NCBI RefSeq assembly: GCF_028471905.1
Contig: NZ_CP116902.1
Coordinates: 1,338,501 to 1,402,500 of the forward strand
Origin: Aneurinibacillus uraniidurans
Lineage (GTDB): Bacteria > Bacillota > Bacilli > Aneurinibacillales > Aneurinibacillaceae
Length of the DNA stretch: 64,000 nucleotides
Direction: 5' to 3'
Part shown: positions 8,683 through 18,219 of the stretch, one piece after another
Layout: each line of letters starts with the position of its first letter
How positions within the stretch are numbered: position 1 is the first letter of the stretch
Position numbers and translations under genes: made by a program
The notes under the pieces: model-generated
What the model saw: only the letters and a program-made list of their open reading frames with translations
What the model was told of the DNA's origin: nothing
Database searches by the model: none

Positions 8683-9681
8683 ATGAGTGAAGTTTTGTCC
8701 CAATCAGAAATTGATGCGCTGCTTGCGGCAATTTCATCCGGGGAAATGAACGCGGAAGAGCTGAAAAAAGAAGAGTTGGAGAAGAAAGTAAAAGTATATG
8801 ATTTTAAGCGGGCGCTACGGTTTTCTAAAGACCAGATTCGTACGTTAACACGTATCCACGAGAATTATGCGCGTTTGCTTACCACTTATTTTTCAGCACA
8901 ACTCCGAACGTTTGTGCAAATAAGTGTTGCATCTGTTGATCAGCTTCCTTACGAGGAGTTTATTCGTTCGATACCAAAGATGACCATTCTGAATATATTT
9001 GAAGCGGAGCCGCTAGAAGGTCGTATGGTGATGGAGGTAAATCCGAATGTTGCTTATGCGATGCTCGAGCGTCTTTTAGGAGGAGCAGGCACAACATCAA
9101 ACAAAACAGGTGCGCTTACAGAAATTGAAACTACTATTATGGAGCGGATTTTCAGTCGAGCTTTGTACAGCTTTGCGGAAGCGTGGAAAAACGTGGTCGA
9201 CATGGAGCCGGAACTCGAGTTGCTAGAAGTAAATCCTCAGTTTATGCAGATTGTGTCGCCGAATGAAACGGTTGCTGTAATCTCATTTAGTACAAAAATC
9301 GGAGAGACAACAGGCATGATTAACCTCTGTCTGCCGCATGTAGTGCTTGAACCGTTAATGGTAAAACTTTCCGCCCATTACTGGTTATCAACACAAAAGA
9401 AGACACGGAATGAGCGTGAAATCGAAATTCTTCAGGAACGAGTGCGAACCGCAAAGCTTCCTCTAATTGCGGAGCTTGGAATATCCACCATTTCTGTTAG
9501 CGAGTTTTTAAATCTAGCTCCAGGAGACGTCATCCAGCTTGATCAGCGGACAGAAGATAAAGTAAGAGTGATGGTTGGGCGGAAGGCGAAATATTTGGCC
9601 ACGCCGGGAACTTCCAGAGGTCGCTCCGCGGTATTGATTGAAAAAGTTTTGGAGGAAGAAGGGGTGGAAGAAGATGAGTAG
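8683..9681 (+). CDS. fliM: FliM, flagellar motor switch protein
   Basis: FliM builds the C-ring wall and binds CheY-P. The 332-residue protein starts MSEVLSQSEIDALL, the conserved CheY-P-binding peptide, followed by the FliM middle domain (RTLTRIHENYARLLTTYFS) and a C-terminal FliN-like SpoA domain. The GTG at 8674 lies within the AAGGGGGTG ribosome site, so ATG 8683 is preferred. Its stop overlaps the start of fliY. Confidence 0.97.
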   Translation: MSEVLSQSEIDALLAAISSGEMNAEELKKEELEKKVKVYDFKRALRFSKDQIRTLTRIHENYARLLTTYFSAQLRTFVQISVASVDQLPYEEFIRSIPKMTILNIFEAEPLEGRMVMEVNPNVAYAMLERLLGGAGTTSNKTGALTEIETTIMERIFSRALYSFAEAWKNVVDMEPELELLEVNPQFMQIVSPNETVAVISFSTKIGETTGMINLCLPHVVLEPLMVKLSAHYWLSTQKKTRNEREIEILQERVRTAKLPLIAELGISTISVSEFLNLAPGDVIQLDQRTEDKVRVMVGRKAKYLATPGTSRGRSAVLIEKVLEEEGVEEDE

Positions 9682-10963
9682 GGAAATGCTTTCCCAGGAT
9701 GAAATCGATGCTTTGTTAACGCAAAACAATCTAGAGGATGAAGAGGAAGAGGCAGGAAGTCAGCAGGATCTTAATATTGATGATATCTTATCTCCACTTG
9801 AGCAGGATGCACTCGGCGAGATTGGAAACATCACATTTGGCAGCGCAGCTACAGCACTTTCCAGTCTTCTTGGTCAGATGACGGATATTACCACACCAAA
9901 AGTTGGTGCGATTCGTCGTGAAGATGTACAGAGTCAGTTTCCACAGCCGTATGTGGCTGTACATGTAGAGTATACGGAAGGTTTTCAGGGGATTAATCTG
10001 CTTGTGATCCGGACCCAGGATGCGCAAATTATTGCTGACTTAATGATGGGAGGCGATGGTACAAGTCCGCCAGAGGAACTGAGTGAGATTCACCTGAGTG
10101 CTGTACAAGAAGCGATGAACCAGATGATGGGCTCAGCTGCTACATCCATGTCAACAATTTTCAATAAATTGGTTAATATTTCTCCGCCAGGAATTGATAT
10201 GATGGATTTGGCGCATGGAAAAGGAACAGAGAACATTCCACAAGAGGATATTCTCATTAAAGTTTCGTTCCGCTTGAAGATCGGCACACTTATTGATTCG
10301 AATATCATGCAGCTTATACCAATTCCGTTCGCTAAATCAATGGTCAACATGCTCATTGGCGGCATGGGAGAAGAACCGGCAGCACCGATGCCCGATTCGA
10401 CTCCGGCTCCGGTTGTACAGGAAATGCCACCGGCGATTCCACAGTCTATCCCACAACAACAGCCAGTTGCTGCAGGGATGGGGCAGGACTATGGACAGCC
10501 GCCGCAGCAACCACCAGCTGCTTATCCGCCACCGTATGCGGATCCGAATCTGTATCAGCAGCCGCCGGCCTATCCACCATATCCGCAGTATCCACCACAA
10601 GGATATGCAGCGTATCCGCCACAGCCACCACAACAGCCACAGGCAAATGTACAGCCTGTACAGTTCTCGGCATTTGGAAATGCTGCTGCTCCACAGGGAT
10701 TACCGCAAAATATAGATATGTTGCTCGATATACCGCTTAAAGTGACCGTTGAACTTGGCCGCACTAAAAAACTAATTAAAGATATTTTAGATTTTTCACC
10801 AGGTTCAATTATCGAATTGGATAAACTGGCAGGTGAGCCGGTTGATATTCTAGTAAATAACAAGCTTGTTGCCAAAGGAGAAGTTGTTGTTATTGATGAG
10901 AACTTTGGTGTGCGTGTAACGGATATCATTAGTCAGTTGGAGCGCATGCAGAAATTACAATAA
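9674..10963 (+). CDS. fliY: FliY, C-ring protein with CheC-like phosphatase and FliN domains
   Basis: FliY combines a CheY-P phosphatase with the FliN part of the C-ring. The order is: N-terminal REMLSQDEIDALL peptide; CheC-like domain with two phosphatase motifs (LGEIGNITFGSA, VQEAMNQMMGSA); a Pro/Gln/Tyr-rich linker at about residues 233-343 with repeated PPYP, QQP and PQ steps; and a C-terminal FliN/SpoA domain (VTVELGRTKKLIKDILDFSP). At 430 residues it is longer than the Bacillus protein because of this linker. The start at 9674 overlaps the fliM stop by eight bases; a TTG at 9638 is less likely. Confidence 0.96.
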   Translation: MSREMLSQDEIDALLTQNNLEDEEEEAGSQQDLNIDDILSPLEQDALGEIGNITFGSAATALSSLLGQMTDITTPKVGAIRREDVQSQFPQPYVAVHVEYTEGFQGINLLVIRTQDAQIIADLMMGGDGTSPPEELSEIHLSAVQEAMNQMMGSAATSMSTIFNKLVNISPPGIDMMDLAHGKGTENIPQEDILIKVSFRLKIGTLIDSNIMQLIPIPFAKSMVNMLIGGMGEEPAAPMPDSTPAPVVQEMPPAIPQSIPQQQPVAAGMGQDYGQPPQQPPAAYPPPYADPNLYQQPPAYPPYPQYPPQGYAAYPPQPPQQPQANVQPVQFSAFGNAAAPQGLPQNIDMLLDIPLKVTVELGRTKKLIKDILDFSPGSIIELDKLAGEPVDILVNNKLVAKGEVVVIDENFGVRVTDIISQLERMQKLQ

Positions 10964-10993
10964 CGGCAGATGTGAGTAAGGAGGATATAAGAT

Positions 10994-11356
10994 ATGAGCA
11001 ATAAAGTATTAATTGTAGATGACGCTGCCTTCATGCGTATGATGATCAAAGAAATTCTGACAAAGAATGGATTTAATGTGGTAGGGGAAGCTAGCGATGG
11101 TGCCCAGGCCGTCGAAAAATTTAAAGAGTTGTCCCCGGATCTTGTCACAATGGATATTACCATGCCGGAAATGGATGGCATTACAGCGCTGAAAGAAATT
11201 CGCAAACTTGATTCAAGTGCTAAGGTTATCATGTGTTCTGCAATGGGCCAGCAGGCTATGGTTATTGATGCCATTCAAGCTGGGGCAAAAGATTTTATTG
11301 TAAAACCGTTTCAGGCAGATCGTGTAATCGAAGCAATTAAAAAGACGCTAGGCTAG
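10994..11356 (+). CDS. cheY: CheY, chemotaxis response regulator
   Basis: A single receiver domain of 120 residues: acidic pair D9-D10, phosphorylation site D54 in VTMDITMPEMDG, and conserved K104 in FIVKPFQ. CheA phosphorylates it; CheY-P binds FliM/FliY and is dephosphorylated by FliY and CheC. It lies between fliY and fliO with a strong AAGGAGG site, as in Bacillus. Confidence 0.97.
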   Translation: MSNKVLIVDDAAFMRMMIKEILTKNGFNVVGEASDGAQAVEKFKELSPDLVTMDITMPEMDGITALKEIRKLDSSAKVIMCSAMGQQAMVIDAIQAGAKDFIVKPFQADRVIEAIKKTLG

Positions 11357-11372
11357 AAAAGAGCTATCTGAT

Positions 11373-11984
11373 ATGAGATGTAGAATACACGTGAAGGTAT
11401 GTAGCTTTCTTACAGGTATATGGTGGGCAGCGGGAGCGGGGCAAACGTATGCGAGCGTCTCGCTTCCGACTAAGCCTGCTCTTAATGAACCAGAAGTAGT
11501 TTCGAATTCATCGACAAGTATGTCTATGCTATTGCTCCAGACTATGTTAGCTCTTGCTTTGATTATAGGACTTATTTACATACTGTTTCGCTTTTTAGGA
11601 AAGAGAACGAACCTCTTTTTTGGAAGAACAGCGATTCGATCTTTGGGTGGTTGTTCTTTGGGGCCACAGAAATCCGTACAAATTATTCAGGTGGGGTCTT
11701 CCCTTTACCTGGTCGGTGTGGGAGAAAATATTAATCTGTTACGCCATATTGAAGGGGAGGAAGCAGATGAGATTGTTTCTTTGCTTGAATCACAGGGACA
11801 GCCATCTAATCCTTCTATCCCAAGCCTTCAAGCCTTAGTAGGCCGAATATCTAAGAAACAGATCGATAAAGAGCAACCAGCGAATCAAAACTTTCAAGCA
11901 CTGTTTCAGTCTAAGGTAGAAGAGGCAAAGCAGAGGCGTAAGCGTGTAGAGGAAGAATTGTTTAATGGTGAGGAGAAGGAGTAA
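11373..11984 (+). CDS. fliO: FliO/FliZ, flagellar export apparatus membrane protein
   Basis: The 203-residue protein has a hydrophobic N-terminal segment ending in a signal-like AAGAGQTYAS stretch, a short exported loop, one clear membrane helix (about residues 49-72, MLLLQTMLALALIIGLIYIL) and a cytoplasmic FliO domain (SLGPQKSVQIIQVGSSLYLV) with a basic Gln-rich tail. FliO helps assemble the FliP ring. ATG 11373 has a weak ribosome site (AAAAGAG); a GTG at 11391 is possible. Position before fliPQR supports the call. Confidence 0.9.
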   Translation: MRCRIHVKVCSFLTGIWWAAGAGQTYASVSLPTKPALNEPEVVSNSSTSMSMLLLQTMLALALIIGLIYILFRFLGKRTNLFFGRTAIRSLGGCSLGPQKSVQIIQVGSSLYLVGVGENINLLRHIEGEEADEIVSLLESQGQPSNPSIPSLQALVGRISKKQIDKEQPANQNFQALFQSKVEEAKQRRKRVEEELFNGEEKE

Positions 11985-11989
11985 GAAAT

Positions 11990-12748
11990 ATGAAACGTTT
12001 GCACATAATGGCGTCAGTATTGCTGGTCGTACTTTTTCTCTTCATACCAGAAACCGGTCATGCGGCGTCTGTGCCGATCCCAGGAGTCGATATTAAGCTA
12101 GGAACGTCTAATAATCCAGAAGATGTATCAGTAACACTGCAAATTTTACTGTTGTTTACGGTTCTTTCGCTGGCACCTTCTATTTTGATTATGATGACGT
12201 GCTTTACGCGTATTGTTATCGTTCTATCGTTTACGAGAACGGCACTGTCCACGCAGCAGGCACCTCCTACACAAGTTTTGATAGGTCTTGCATTGTTTCT
12301 TACGTTTTTCATTATGGCACCTACGTTTTCGCAGGTAAACACACAGGCGGTTCAGCCATATTTGAATAAGCAGATTACACAGGAACAGGCATTGGAGAGA
12401 GCGGTTGATCCGTTTAAGAACTTTATGGTAAAACATACGCGTGGGAAAGATTTGAACTTGTTTTTGGATTATACAAAAACACCAAAACCAAAGACAGTAA
12501 AAGATATACCGTTGACAGCCCTCGTTCCAGCATATGCCATTAGTGAATTGAAAACAGCGATGCAGATGGGATTTATGATTTTTATCCCATTCATTGTAAT
12601 TGACATGGTAGTAGCCAGTGTTTTGATGGCAATGGGGATGATGATGCTTCCACCGGTAATGATCTCGCTACCATTTAAAATTTTGCTGTTTATTTTAGTA
12701 GATGGCTGGTATCTTGTGGTTAAGTCTTTGCTGTTAAGTTATCAATAG
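11990..12748 (+). CDS. fliP: FliP, flagellar export gate protein
   Basis: FliP forms the pentameric core of the FliPQR export gate. This 252-residue protein starts with a cleavable-type signal peptide (LHIMASVLLVVLFLFIPETGHAA) and has membrane helices and the FliP signatures MMTCFTRIVIVLSFTR and FMIFIPFIVIDMVVASVLM. A GGAGAAGGAG site precedes the ATG. fliQ follows after 15 bases. Confidence 0.97.
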   Translation: MKRLHIMASVLLVVLFLFIPETGHAASVPIPGVDIKLGTSNNPEDVSVTLQILLLFTVLSLAPSILIMMTCFTRIVIVLSFTRTALSTQQAPPTQVLIGLALFLTFFIMAPTFSQVNTQAVQPYLNKQITQEQALERAVDPFKNFMVKHTRGKDLNLFLDYTKTPKPKTVKDIPLTALVPAYAISELKTAMQMGFMIFIPFIVIDMVVASVLMAMGMMMLPPVMISLPFKILLFILVDGWYLVVKSLLLSYQ

Positions 12749-12763
12749 GAGTGAGAGTGGAGA

Positions 12764-13033
12764 ATGTCACAGGAATTTATTATCTCACTTGCCCAAAAAG
12801 CAGTGTTTACCCTGCTGCTTACCAGTGCGCCTCTAGTAGGGATTGCGCTTATCGTCGGCCTTTTGGTTAGTATTTTTCAGGCAACAACATCCATTCAAGA
12901 AGCAACTCTTGCTTTTGTACCAAAGATTGTAGCTACGATGGTAGCTCTAGTTATATTTGGACCGTGGATGCTTAATCACTTGCTTGATTTTACTTCTACT
13001 ATTTTAGCTAATTTATACAAATTTATAGGGTAG
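12764..13033 (+). CDS. fliQ: FliQ, flagellar export gate protein
   Basis: An 89-residue protein with two membrane helices (TLLLTSAPLVGIALIVGLLV and IVATMVALVIFGPWMLNHLL) separated by the conserved loop SIFQATTSIQEATLAFVPK. It wraps the FliP-FliR core of the export gate. Length and loop are diagnostic, and it sits directly between fliP and fliR. Confidence 0.97.
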   Translation: MSQEFIISLAQKAVFTLLLTSAPLVGIALIVGLLVSIFQATTSIQEATLAFVPKIVATMVALVIFGPWMLNHLLDFTSTILANLYKFIG

Positions 13034-13036
13034 CCT

Positions 13037-13816
13037 ATGATTCAATTAGTAGAATTACTACCAGCCTTTTTACTTGTGTTTATTCGAATTACGGCGTTTT
13101 TTGTGGTAGCACCTGTTTTTTCTGCACGAAACGTACCGGCCATGTATAAAGTAGGACTTTCTTTTTTTCTGGCGCTCATTGCATTTCCGCTTGTTAAAGC
13201 GAGTGGTATGATTGAATTGAATTGGGCGTATGTATATCTTGCTTTGAAAGAAGTACTGGTAGGACTCCTGCTTGGATTTATTGGTTTGCTGCTTCTGTCA
13301 GCCATTCAGACTGCCGGTTCTTTTATTGATATGATGCTAGGTTTGGCTATGGCATCAGTTATCGATCCGTTAACGGGTATGAACTCTCCATTAATGGGGA
13401 ATTTCAAATACGTTTTGACATTGCTCTTTATTTTATCGGTCAATGGGCACCATTTATTAATCGAAGGGATACTGTCTAGTTACCAGGCTATTCCACTTGA
13501 TAAATGGATGAGTGGATGGGGAGACGGCTCTATTGCCGGATTTTTGCTCGAGAAGTTTTCCTATATGTTTATGTCTGGAATGTTGCTTGCTGCACCACTT
13601 GTTAGTTCTTTATTTGTAATGGACGTGGCACTTGGGATTGTAGCTAAGACGGTACCACAGATGAACATTTTTGTTGTGGGTATGCCAGCTAAGCTTCTGG
13701 GTGGTTTTCTCGTGTTGATTATTGTTTTTCCGGCGTACTTTTTCGTAATCGGCCATCTGCTGGAAGTGGTTTTCTCTTCTATGGCCCAGATGATTAAGAT
13801 AATGGGGGCCGTTTAA
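13037..13816 (+). CDS. fliR: FliR, flagellar export gate protein
   Basis: A 259-residue polytopic membrane protein, single copy in the export gate. Family features include the N-terminal LLPAFLLVFIRITAFFVVAPVF, the loop MLGLAMASVIDPLTGMNSPLM and PQMNIFVVGMPAKLLGG near the C-terminal third. It begins three bases after fliQ, and its TAA is followed immediately by the flhB ATG (TAATG), which suggests coupled translation. Confidence 0.97.
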   Translation: MIQLVELLPAFLLVFIRITAFFVVAPVFSARNVPAMYKVGLSFFLALIAFPLVKASGMIELNWAYVYLALKEVLVGLLLGFIGLLLLSAIQTAGSFIDMMLGLAMASVIDPLTGMNSPLMGNFKYVLTLLFILSVNGHHLLIEGILSSYQAIPLDKWMSGWGDGSIAGFLLEKFSYMFMSGMLLAAPLVSSLFVMDVALGIVAKTVPQMNIFVVGMPAKLLGGFLVLIIVFPAYFFVIGHLLEVVFSSMAQMIKIMGAV

Positions 13817-14904
13817 TGTACATGCTTCAAATCCAGATGGATCTGCAGTTTTTTGCTGGAGAAAAAACAGAAAAAGCAACTCCAAAGAAAAAACAGAAGG
13901 CACGAGAAGAAGGACAGGTAGCTAAAAGTCAGGATATTCCTGCTGCATCGCTTTTGTTGGCTATATTCCTGTTGCTTTTTTTTGCAGGAAAAAGCATGGG
14001 AGAGCAGATGAAGCAGTTTTTTCTCAGCTTCTTCAATCGTTATTTGCTAATGGAACTTACACCGGAAAATATACGGGATTTAATGATTGAAATGTGCTAT
14101 CAGAGCTTCTTGATTGTTTGGCCTTTTTTGCTTGTCGCGCTTGTCATTTCTTATTTCGCCAACTATGTTCAGGTTGGGATGCTGTTTACTACTGAGCCGC
14201 TTAAGTTTAAATTAAGTGCGCTTGACCCGATTAAAGGTGCAAAAAAAATTTTTTCGATGCAGGCCGTTGTAAATTTATTAAAATCAATCCTTAAGACAGT
14301 AGTAGTTGGTCTCGCTGCCTGGCTAGTGTTATGGAATGGAAAGAACGACCTTCTAACACTAGCAACTAAGACAATTGGAGATATGATTACGGTTATCGGA
14401 AAGCTGATTATACAGCTTGGCTTTGCAATCGCTATTTTGCTTATTGTGCTGGCTATTCTAGACTACATGTATCAAAAGTTCCAGCATGAAAAGCAGCTTC
14501 GTATGTCTAAGCAGGATATAAAAGATGAGTATAAGATGATGGAAGGGGACCCGCAGATTAAAGGGAAAATTAAGCAGAAGCAGCGCGAAATGGCGATGCG
14601 CCGCATGATGCAGGAAGTTCCCAATGCTGACGTAGTCATCACGAACCCGACGCATTTTGCCGTGGCGATTAAATATGATGGTGCGACTATGCAGGCTCCT
14701 ATTGTAATTGCCAAAGGACAGGACTTTGTTGCCCTTAAAATACGGCAAATTGCTAAAGAAAATAGCATCATCACAATGGAAAATAAATTACTTGCACGTA
14801 CGCTGTATGCACAGGTAGAGATTCACCAACCGATTCCGGAAGATCTATTCCAGGCGGTAGCGGAAGTTCTCGCTTACGTATATAGATTAAAAGGAAAAAT
14901 CTAA
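13816..14904 (+). CDS. flhB: FlhB, export gate substrate-specificity switch
   Basis: FlhB has four membrane helices after a basic N-terminus (GEKTEKATPKKKQKAREEGQ) and a cytoplasmic domain that self-cleaves in the NPTH motif, here at residues 277-280 (ITNPTHFAVAIKY). Cleavage, with FliK, switches export from hook to filament substrates. The 362-residue length is normal. The start overlaps the fliR stop. Confidence 0.97.
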   Translation: MYMLQIQMDLQFFAGEKTEKATPKKKQKAREEGQVAKSQDIPAASLLLAIFLLLFFAGKSMGEQMKQFFLSFFNRYLLMELTPENIRDLMIEMCYQSFLIVWPFLLVALVISYFANYVQVGMLFTTEPLKFKLSALDPIKGAKKIFSMQAVVNLLKSILKTVVVGLAAWLVLWNGKNDLLTLATKTIGDMITVIGKLIIQLGFAIAILLIVLAILDYMYQKFQHEKQLRMSKQDIKDEYKMMEGDPQIKGKIKQKQREMAMRRMMQEVPNADVVITNPTHFAVAIKYDGATMQAPIVIAKGQDFVALKIRQIAKENSIITMENKLLARTLYAQVEIHQPIPEDLFQAVAEVLAYVYRLKGKI

Positions 14905-14929
14905 GAAATAGGTGGAAGGAGGAGAAACG

Positions 14930-16963
14930 ATGAGTCGTAGAGATTTAGCTGTCATGGGGTTTGTCATTGCTATTGTTGTCATGCTTGTTATTCCCATGCC
15001 GAATCCCCTCCTCGATTTTCTTTTAATTATAAATATCTCTATCTCACTTACTGTTTTGCTTGTGGCGATGAATACGAATGATCCATCGCAGTTTTCGATC
15101 TTCCCATCGATCCTGCTTATTACGACGATTTTTCGTCTGGCACTTAACGTTTCCTCGACACGAAACATTCTCTCACATGCTGAGGCAGGAAAAGTTATTG
15201 AGGCGTTTGGCTCGTTTGTAATCGGGGGAAATGCGGTTGTCGGTTTTGTTGTCTTTTTAATTCTGACACTGATTAATTTCATGGTTATTACGAAAGGTTC
15301 CGAGCGCGTAGCGGAAGTAGCGGCACGTTTTGCACTCGATGCGATGCCAGGAAAACAGATGGCGATTGATGCTGATTTGAATGCGGGTGCTATCTCGGAT
15401 GCAGAAGCACAGCAGCGTCGTCAAAAAATTAGTCAGGAATCTGAGTTTTACGGAGCGATGGATGGGGCAACGAAGTTTGTCAAAGGGGATGCCATCGCGG
15501 GGATTGTCATCTTCATTATTAATATCATTGGCGGTCTTATCATCGGGATGGTCATTCATGGCAAAGGATTTACCGACTCTGCTACAACATTTACCTTGTT
15601 ATCTGTTGGTGATGGTCTTGTTAGCCAGATACCAGCCCTTCTTCTTTCTACTGCGACAGGTATTATTGTAACGCGGGCGGCTTCTGATGGAAATATTGGT
15701 GACGATTTGGCCAAACAGATCCTTGCGTATCCGCGATTGCTCTATATTGTGGCAGCTACGATATTATTGATGGGAGTGCTTACGCCGATCGGTCCGCTGA
15801 GGACAGTACCAGTAGCCGGAGTGATGGCTTTCCTTGCCTTCCGCCTGCAGCGAAATATGGGATCACAGCCAGATTCGTTTGAGGCATCTGGAGAGGAAGC
15901 GGAGATGGATGAGGTACGCAGTCCAGAAAGTGTAGTGAGTCTGTTACATATTGATCCAATTGAATTTGAATTTGGATATGGATTGATTCCACTGGCAGAT
16001 ACCAATCAGGGCGGCGACTTACTTGATCGAGTTATTATGATTCGTCGCCAGTGTGCAATTGAACTTGGGGTCGTCGTGCCAGTTATTCGTATCCGTGATA
16101 ACATTCAACTTCGTCCAAATGAATATGTTATTAAAATTAAAGGAAATCAGGTTGCACATGGCGAAATTATGCTAGACCATTATCTGGCAATGAGTCCGGG
16201 TATTGAGGATGACTCTGTTATCGGGATTGAAACGGTAGAGCCTGCTTTTGGTCTACCAGCTCTTTGGGTGACAGAAGAAGTGAAAGAGCGTGCAGAAATG
16301 GCTGGTTACACGGTAGTAGACCCACCTTCTGTTGTAGCTACACACCTAACAGAAATTATTAAGCGTTATGGACATGAGCTGTTGAATCGGCAGGAAACAA
16401 AGGCACTCATTGACAATGTGCGTGAGACATCGCCTGCACTTGTTGAGGAGCTTATTCCAAACGTCATGTCTATTGGGGATGTACAGAAGGTGCTGCAGAA
16501 ACTGCTGCGTGAGAAAATCTCGATTCGTAATTTGCCAACGATTCTGGAGACGCTTGCTGACTATGGACCGTACACGAAAGATACTGACTTGCTTACAGAG
16601 TACGTGCGTCAGTCACTTTCTCGCCAGATTACATTGCATTATGCGGTACCAGGTGAACCGTTGCGCGTGATTACAGCAGGGCCAGCATTAGAGAAGAGAA
16701 TTGCGGACGCTGTACAGCAAACTGAGCAAGGAGCATATCTGGCGATTGACCCGGAAACATCGCAGCGTATTTTCAACTCACTGTCGGAACAGGTGAACCA
16801 TATGCTGCAGACAGGGCAGCAGCCGCTGATCCTTACATCGCCTTCTATTCGGATGTATTTGCGTCAGCTTGTTGAACGCATGATGCCTGAAATTCCTGTT
16901 CTTTCGTATAATGAGCTGGAACCAGACGTTGAGATCCAGAGCATAGGGGTGGTGAGCGTATAA
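14930..16963 (+). CDS. flhA: FlhA, major export gate protein
   Basis: A 677-residue protein with eight predicted N-terminal membrane helices and a large cytoplasmic ring domain that docks chaperones and substrates. The FlhA signature RVAEVAARFALDAMPGKQMA is present. The ATG at 14930 follows GGAAGGAGGAG; the upstream ATG at 14912 lies before this site and is rejected. Its TAA overlaps the flhF ATG (TAATG). Confidence 0.97.
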   Translation: MSRRDLAVMGFVIAIVVMLVIPMPNPLLDFLLIINISISLTVLLVAMNTNDPSQFSIFPSILLITTIFRLALNVSSTRNILSHAEAGKVIEAFGSFVIGGNAVVGFVVFLILTLINFMVITKGSERVAEVAARFALDAMPGKQMAIDADLNAGAISDAEAQQRRQKISQESEFYGAMDGATKFVKGDAIAGIVIFIINIIGGLIIGMVIHGKGFTDSATTFTLLSVGDGLVSQIPALLLSTATGIIVTRAASDGNIGDDLAKQILAYPRLLYIVAATILLMGVLTPIGPLRTVPVAGVMAFLAFRLQRNMGSQPDSFEASGEEAEMDEVRSPESVVSLLHIDPIEFEFGYGLIPLADTNQGGDLLDRVIMIRRQCAIELGVVVPVIRIRDNIQLRPNEYVIKIKGNQVAHGEIMLDHYLAMSPGIEDDSVIGIETVEPAFGLPALWVTEEVKERAEMAGYTVVDPPSVVATHLTEIIKRYGHELLNRQETKALIDNVRETSPALVEELIPNVMSIGDVQKVLQKLLREKISIRNLPTILETLADYGPYTKDTDLLTEYVRQSLSRQITLHYAVPGEPLRVITAGPALEKRIADAVQQTEQGAYLAIDPETSQRIFNSLSEQVNHMLQTGQQPLILTSPSIRMYLRQLVERMMPEIPVLSYNELEPDVEIQSIGVVSV

Positions 16964-18219
16964 TGCGCGTCAAAAAATACATCGTGGATTCTATGTCGGA
17001 TGCGTTGGAACAAATACGCTCCGAATTAGGAAAAGATGCGATTATTTTAAATACAAAGCCAGTAAAGACCGGTGGATTTCTGGGGATGTTTCGAAAAAAA
17101 CAAATTGAAGTGATTGCTGCAATAGATCCGAATTCCGAAAAACAGCGCCCGCGTCGGGTAGACGCGGCAAGGACAATGCCATCACCATCACTTGTACCAG
17201 CTGTCTCTCCTCCGATCGAGGTTGTGCCTGTATCGACAGTAGACTCCGGTAAGAAAGACAGTGGGGCAGTCGATTTTTCTTCTATCCTCCAGCAAAAAGC
17301 TGTGCAGGAAAATATCGCGCCGGTACCAGAAGTAAACGTTCAGGTACTGACAAAAGAGATCGGCGATATGAGAACCATGCTTTGGAAGTTGATGATGACA
17401 GATGAGAAAGCATCTGCCATGCCACCGGTTTTTATGACCATTCGTCAGCGCCTGCAAAAGCAGGAAGTAGAAGATGACATTATTGTTTCCTTGTTTGAGA
17501 GAGTAATGAAGCATTTATCACCGGAAGAATTAGGCCAGGAAACAAAGGTGTGGGCAGAAGTTAGCAAACAACTTACTGCTTGGATGGATGAATCCCAGTC
17601 CGCACAAGGACCATTGAGTCAGCAGGCGACGTTTGTCAGTTTTGTGGGACCGACTGGTGTAGGAAAAACAACGACGCTTGCCAAGTTAGCAGCTGCTAGT
17701 GTATTGCAGCATAAGCGGAAAGTTGGAATGATTACATCTGATACATATCGAATTGCGGCTGTTGAACAGTTAAAAACATATGCTAATATTTTGAATGTTC
17801 CACTGAAAGTTATATATGCGGCAGAAGAGCTCCCACAGACAATTGAGCGTTTGACTGGTTGTGATCTGATTTTTATGGATACAGCTGGCCGGAATTATCG
17901 CAACAAAGAATATGTGGAAGAGGTTAATAATCTACTTGTAGCTCATCAGCCGATTGAAACGTTTCTTGTAGTAAGCTTGACTGCAAAGTATGAAGACATT
18001 CAAGCGGTGGCTGAAAGCTTTAGACATGTACCCATCCAGAAAGTCATTTTTACAAAGGTAGATGAGACACGTTCATATGGAGCTATTGTGAATCTTGTGC
18101 TGAAGCGGAAGCTTTCTCTTTCATACTTTGCAAACGGACAAAACGTTCCAGATGATATTGAACAGGCAACATCTGAACGGGTTGTTTCTCTGGTGTTAGG
18201 GGATCGTGAACATGAATGA
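16963..18219 (+). CDS. flhF: FlhF, SRP-type GTPase for flagellar placement
   Basis: A signal-recognition-type GTPase that sets number and position of flagella with FlhG. The 418-residue protein has an N-terminal basic domain (MRVKKYIVDSMSDALEQIRS), a variable linker, and an NG domain with P-loop GPTGVGKTTTLAKLAA near residue 228, DTAGRNYRN and FTKVDE. Its end overlaps flhG by eight bases, consistent with coupled synthesis of the GTPase and its activator. Confidence 0.97.
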   Translation: MRVKKYIVDSMSDALEQIRSELGKDAIILNTKPVKTGGFLGMFRKKQIEVIAAIDPNSEKQRPRRVDAARTMPSPSLVPAVSPPIEVVPVSTVDSGKKDSGAVDFSSILQQKAVQENIAPVPEVNVQVLTKEIGDMRTMLWKLMMTDEKASAMPPVFMTIRQRLQKQEVEDDIIVSLFERVMKHLSPEELGQETKVWAEVSKQLTAWMDESQSAQGPLSQQATFVSFVGPTGVGKTTTLAKLAAASVLQHKRKVGMITSDTYRIAAVEQLKTYANILNVPLKVIYAAEELPQTIERLTGCDLIFMDTAGRNYRNKEYVEEVNNLLVAHQPIETFLVVSLTAKYEDIQAVAESFRHVPIQKVIFTKVDETRSYGAIVNLVLKRKLSLSYFANGQNVPDDIEQATSERVVSLVLGDREHE

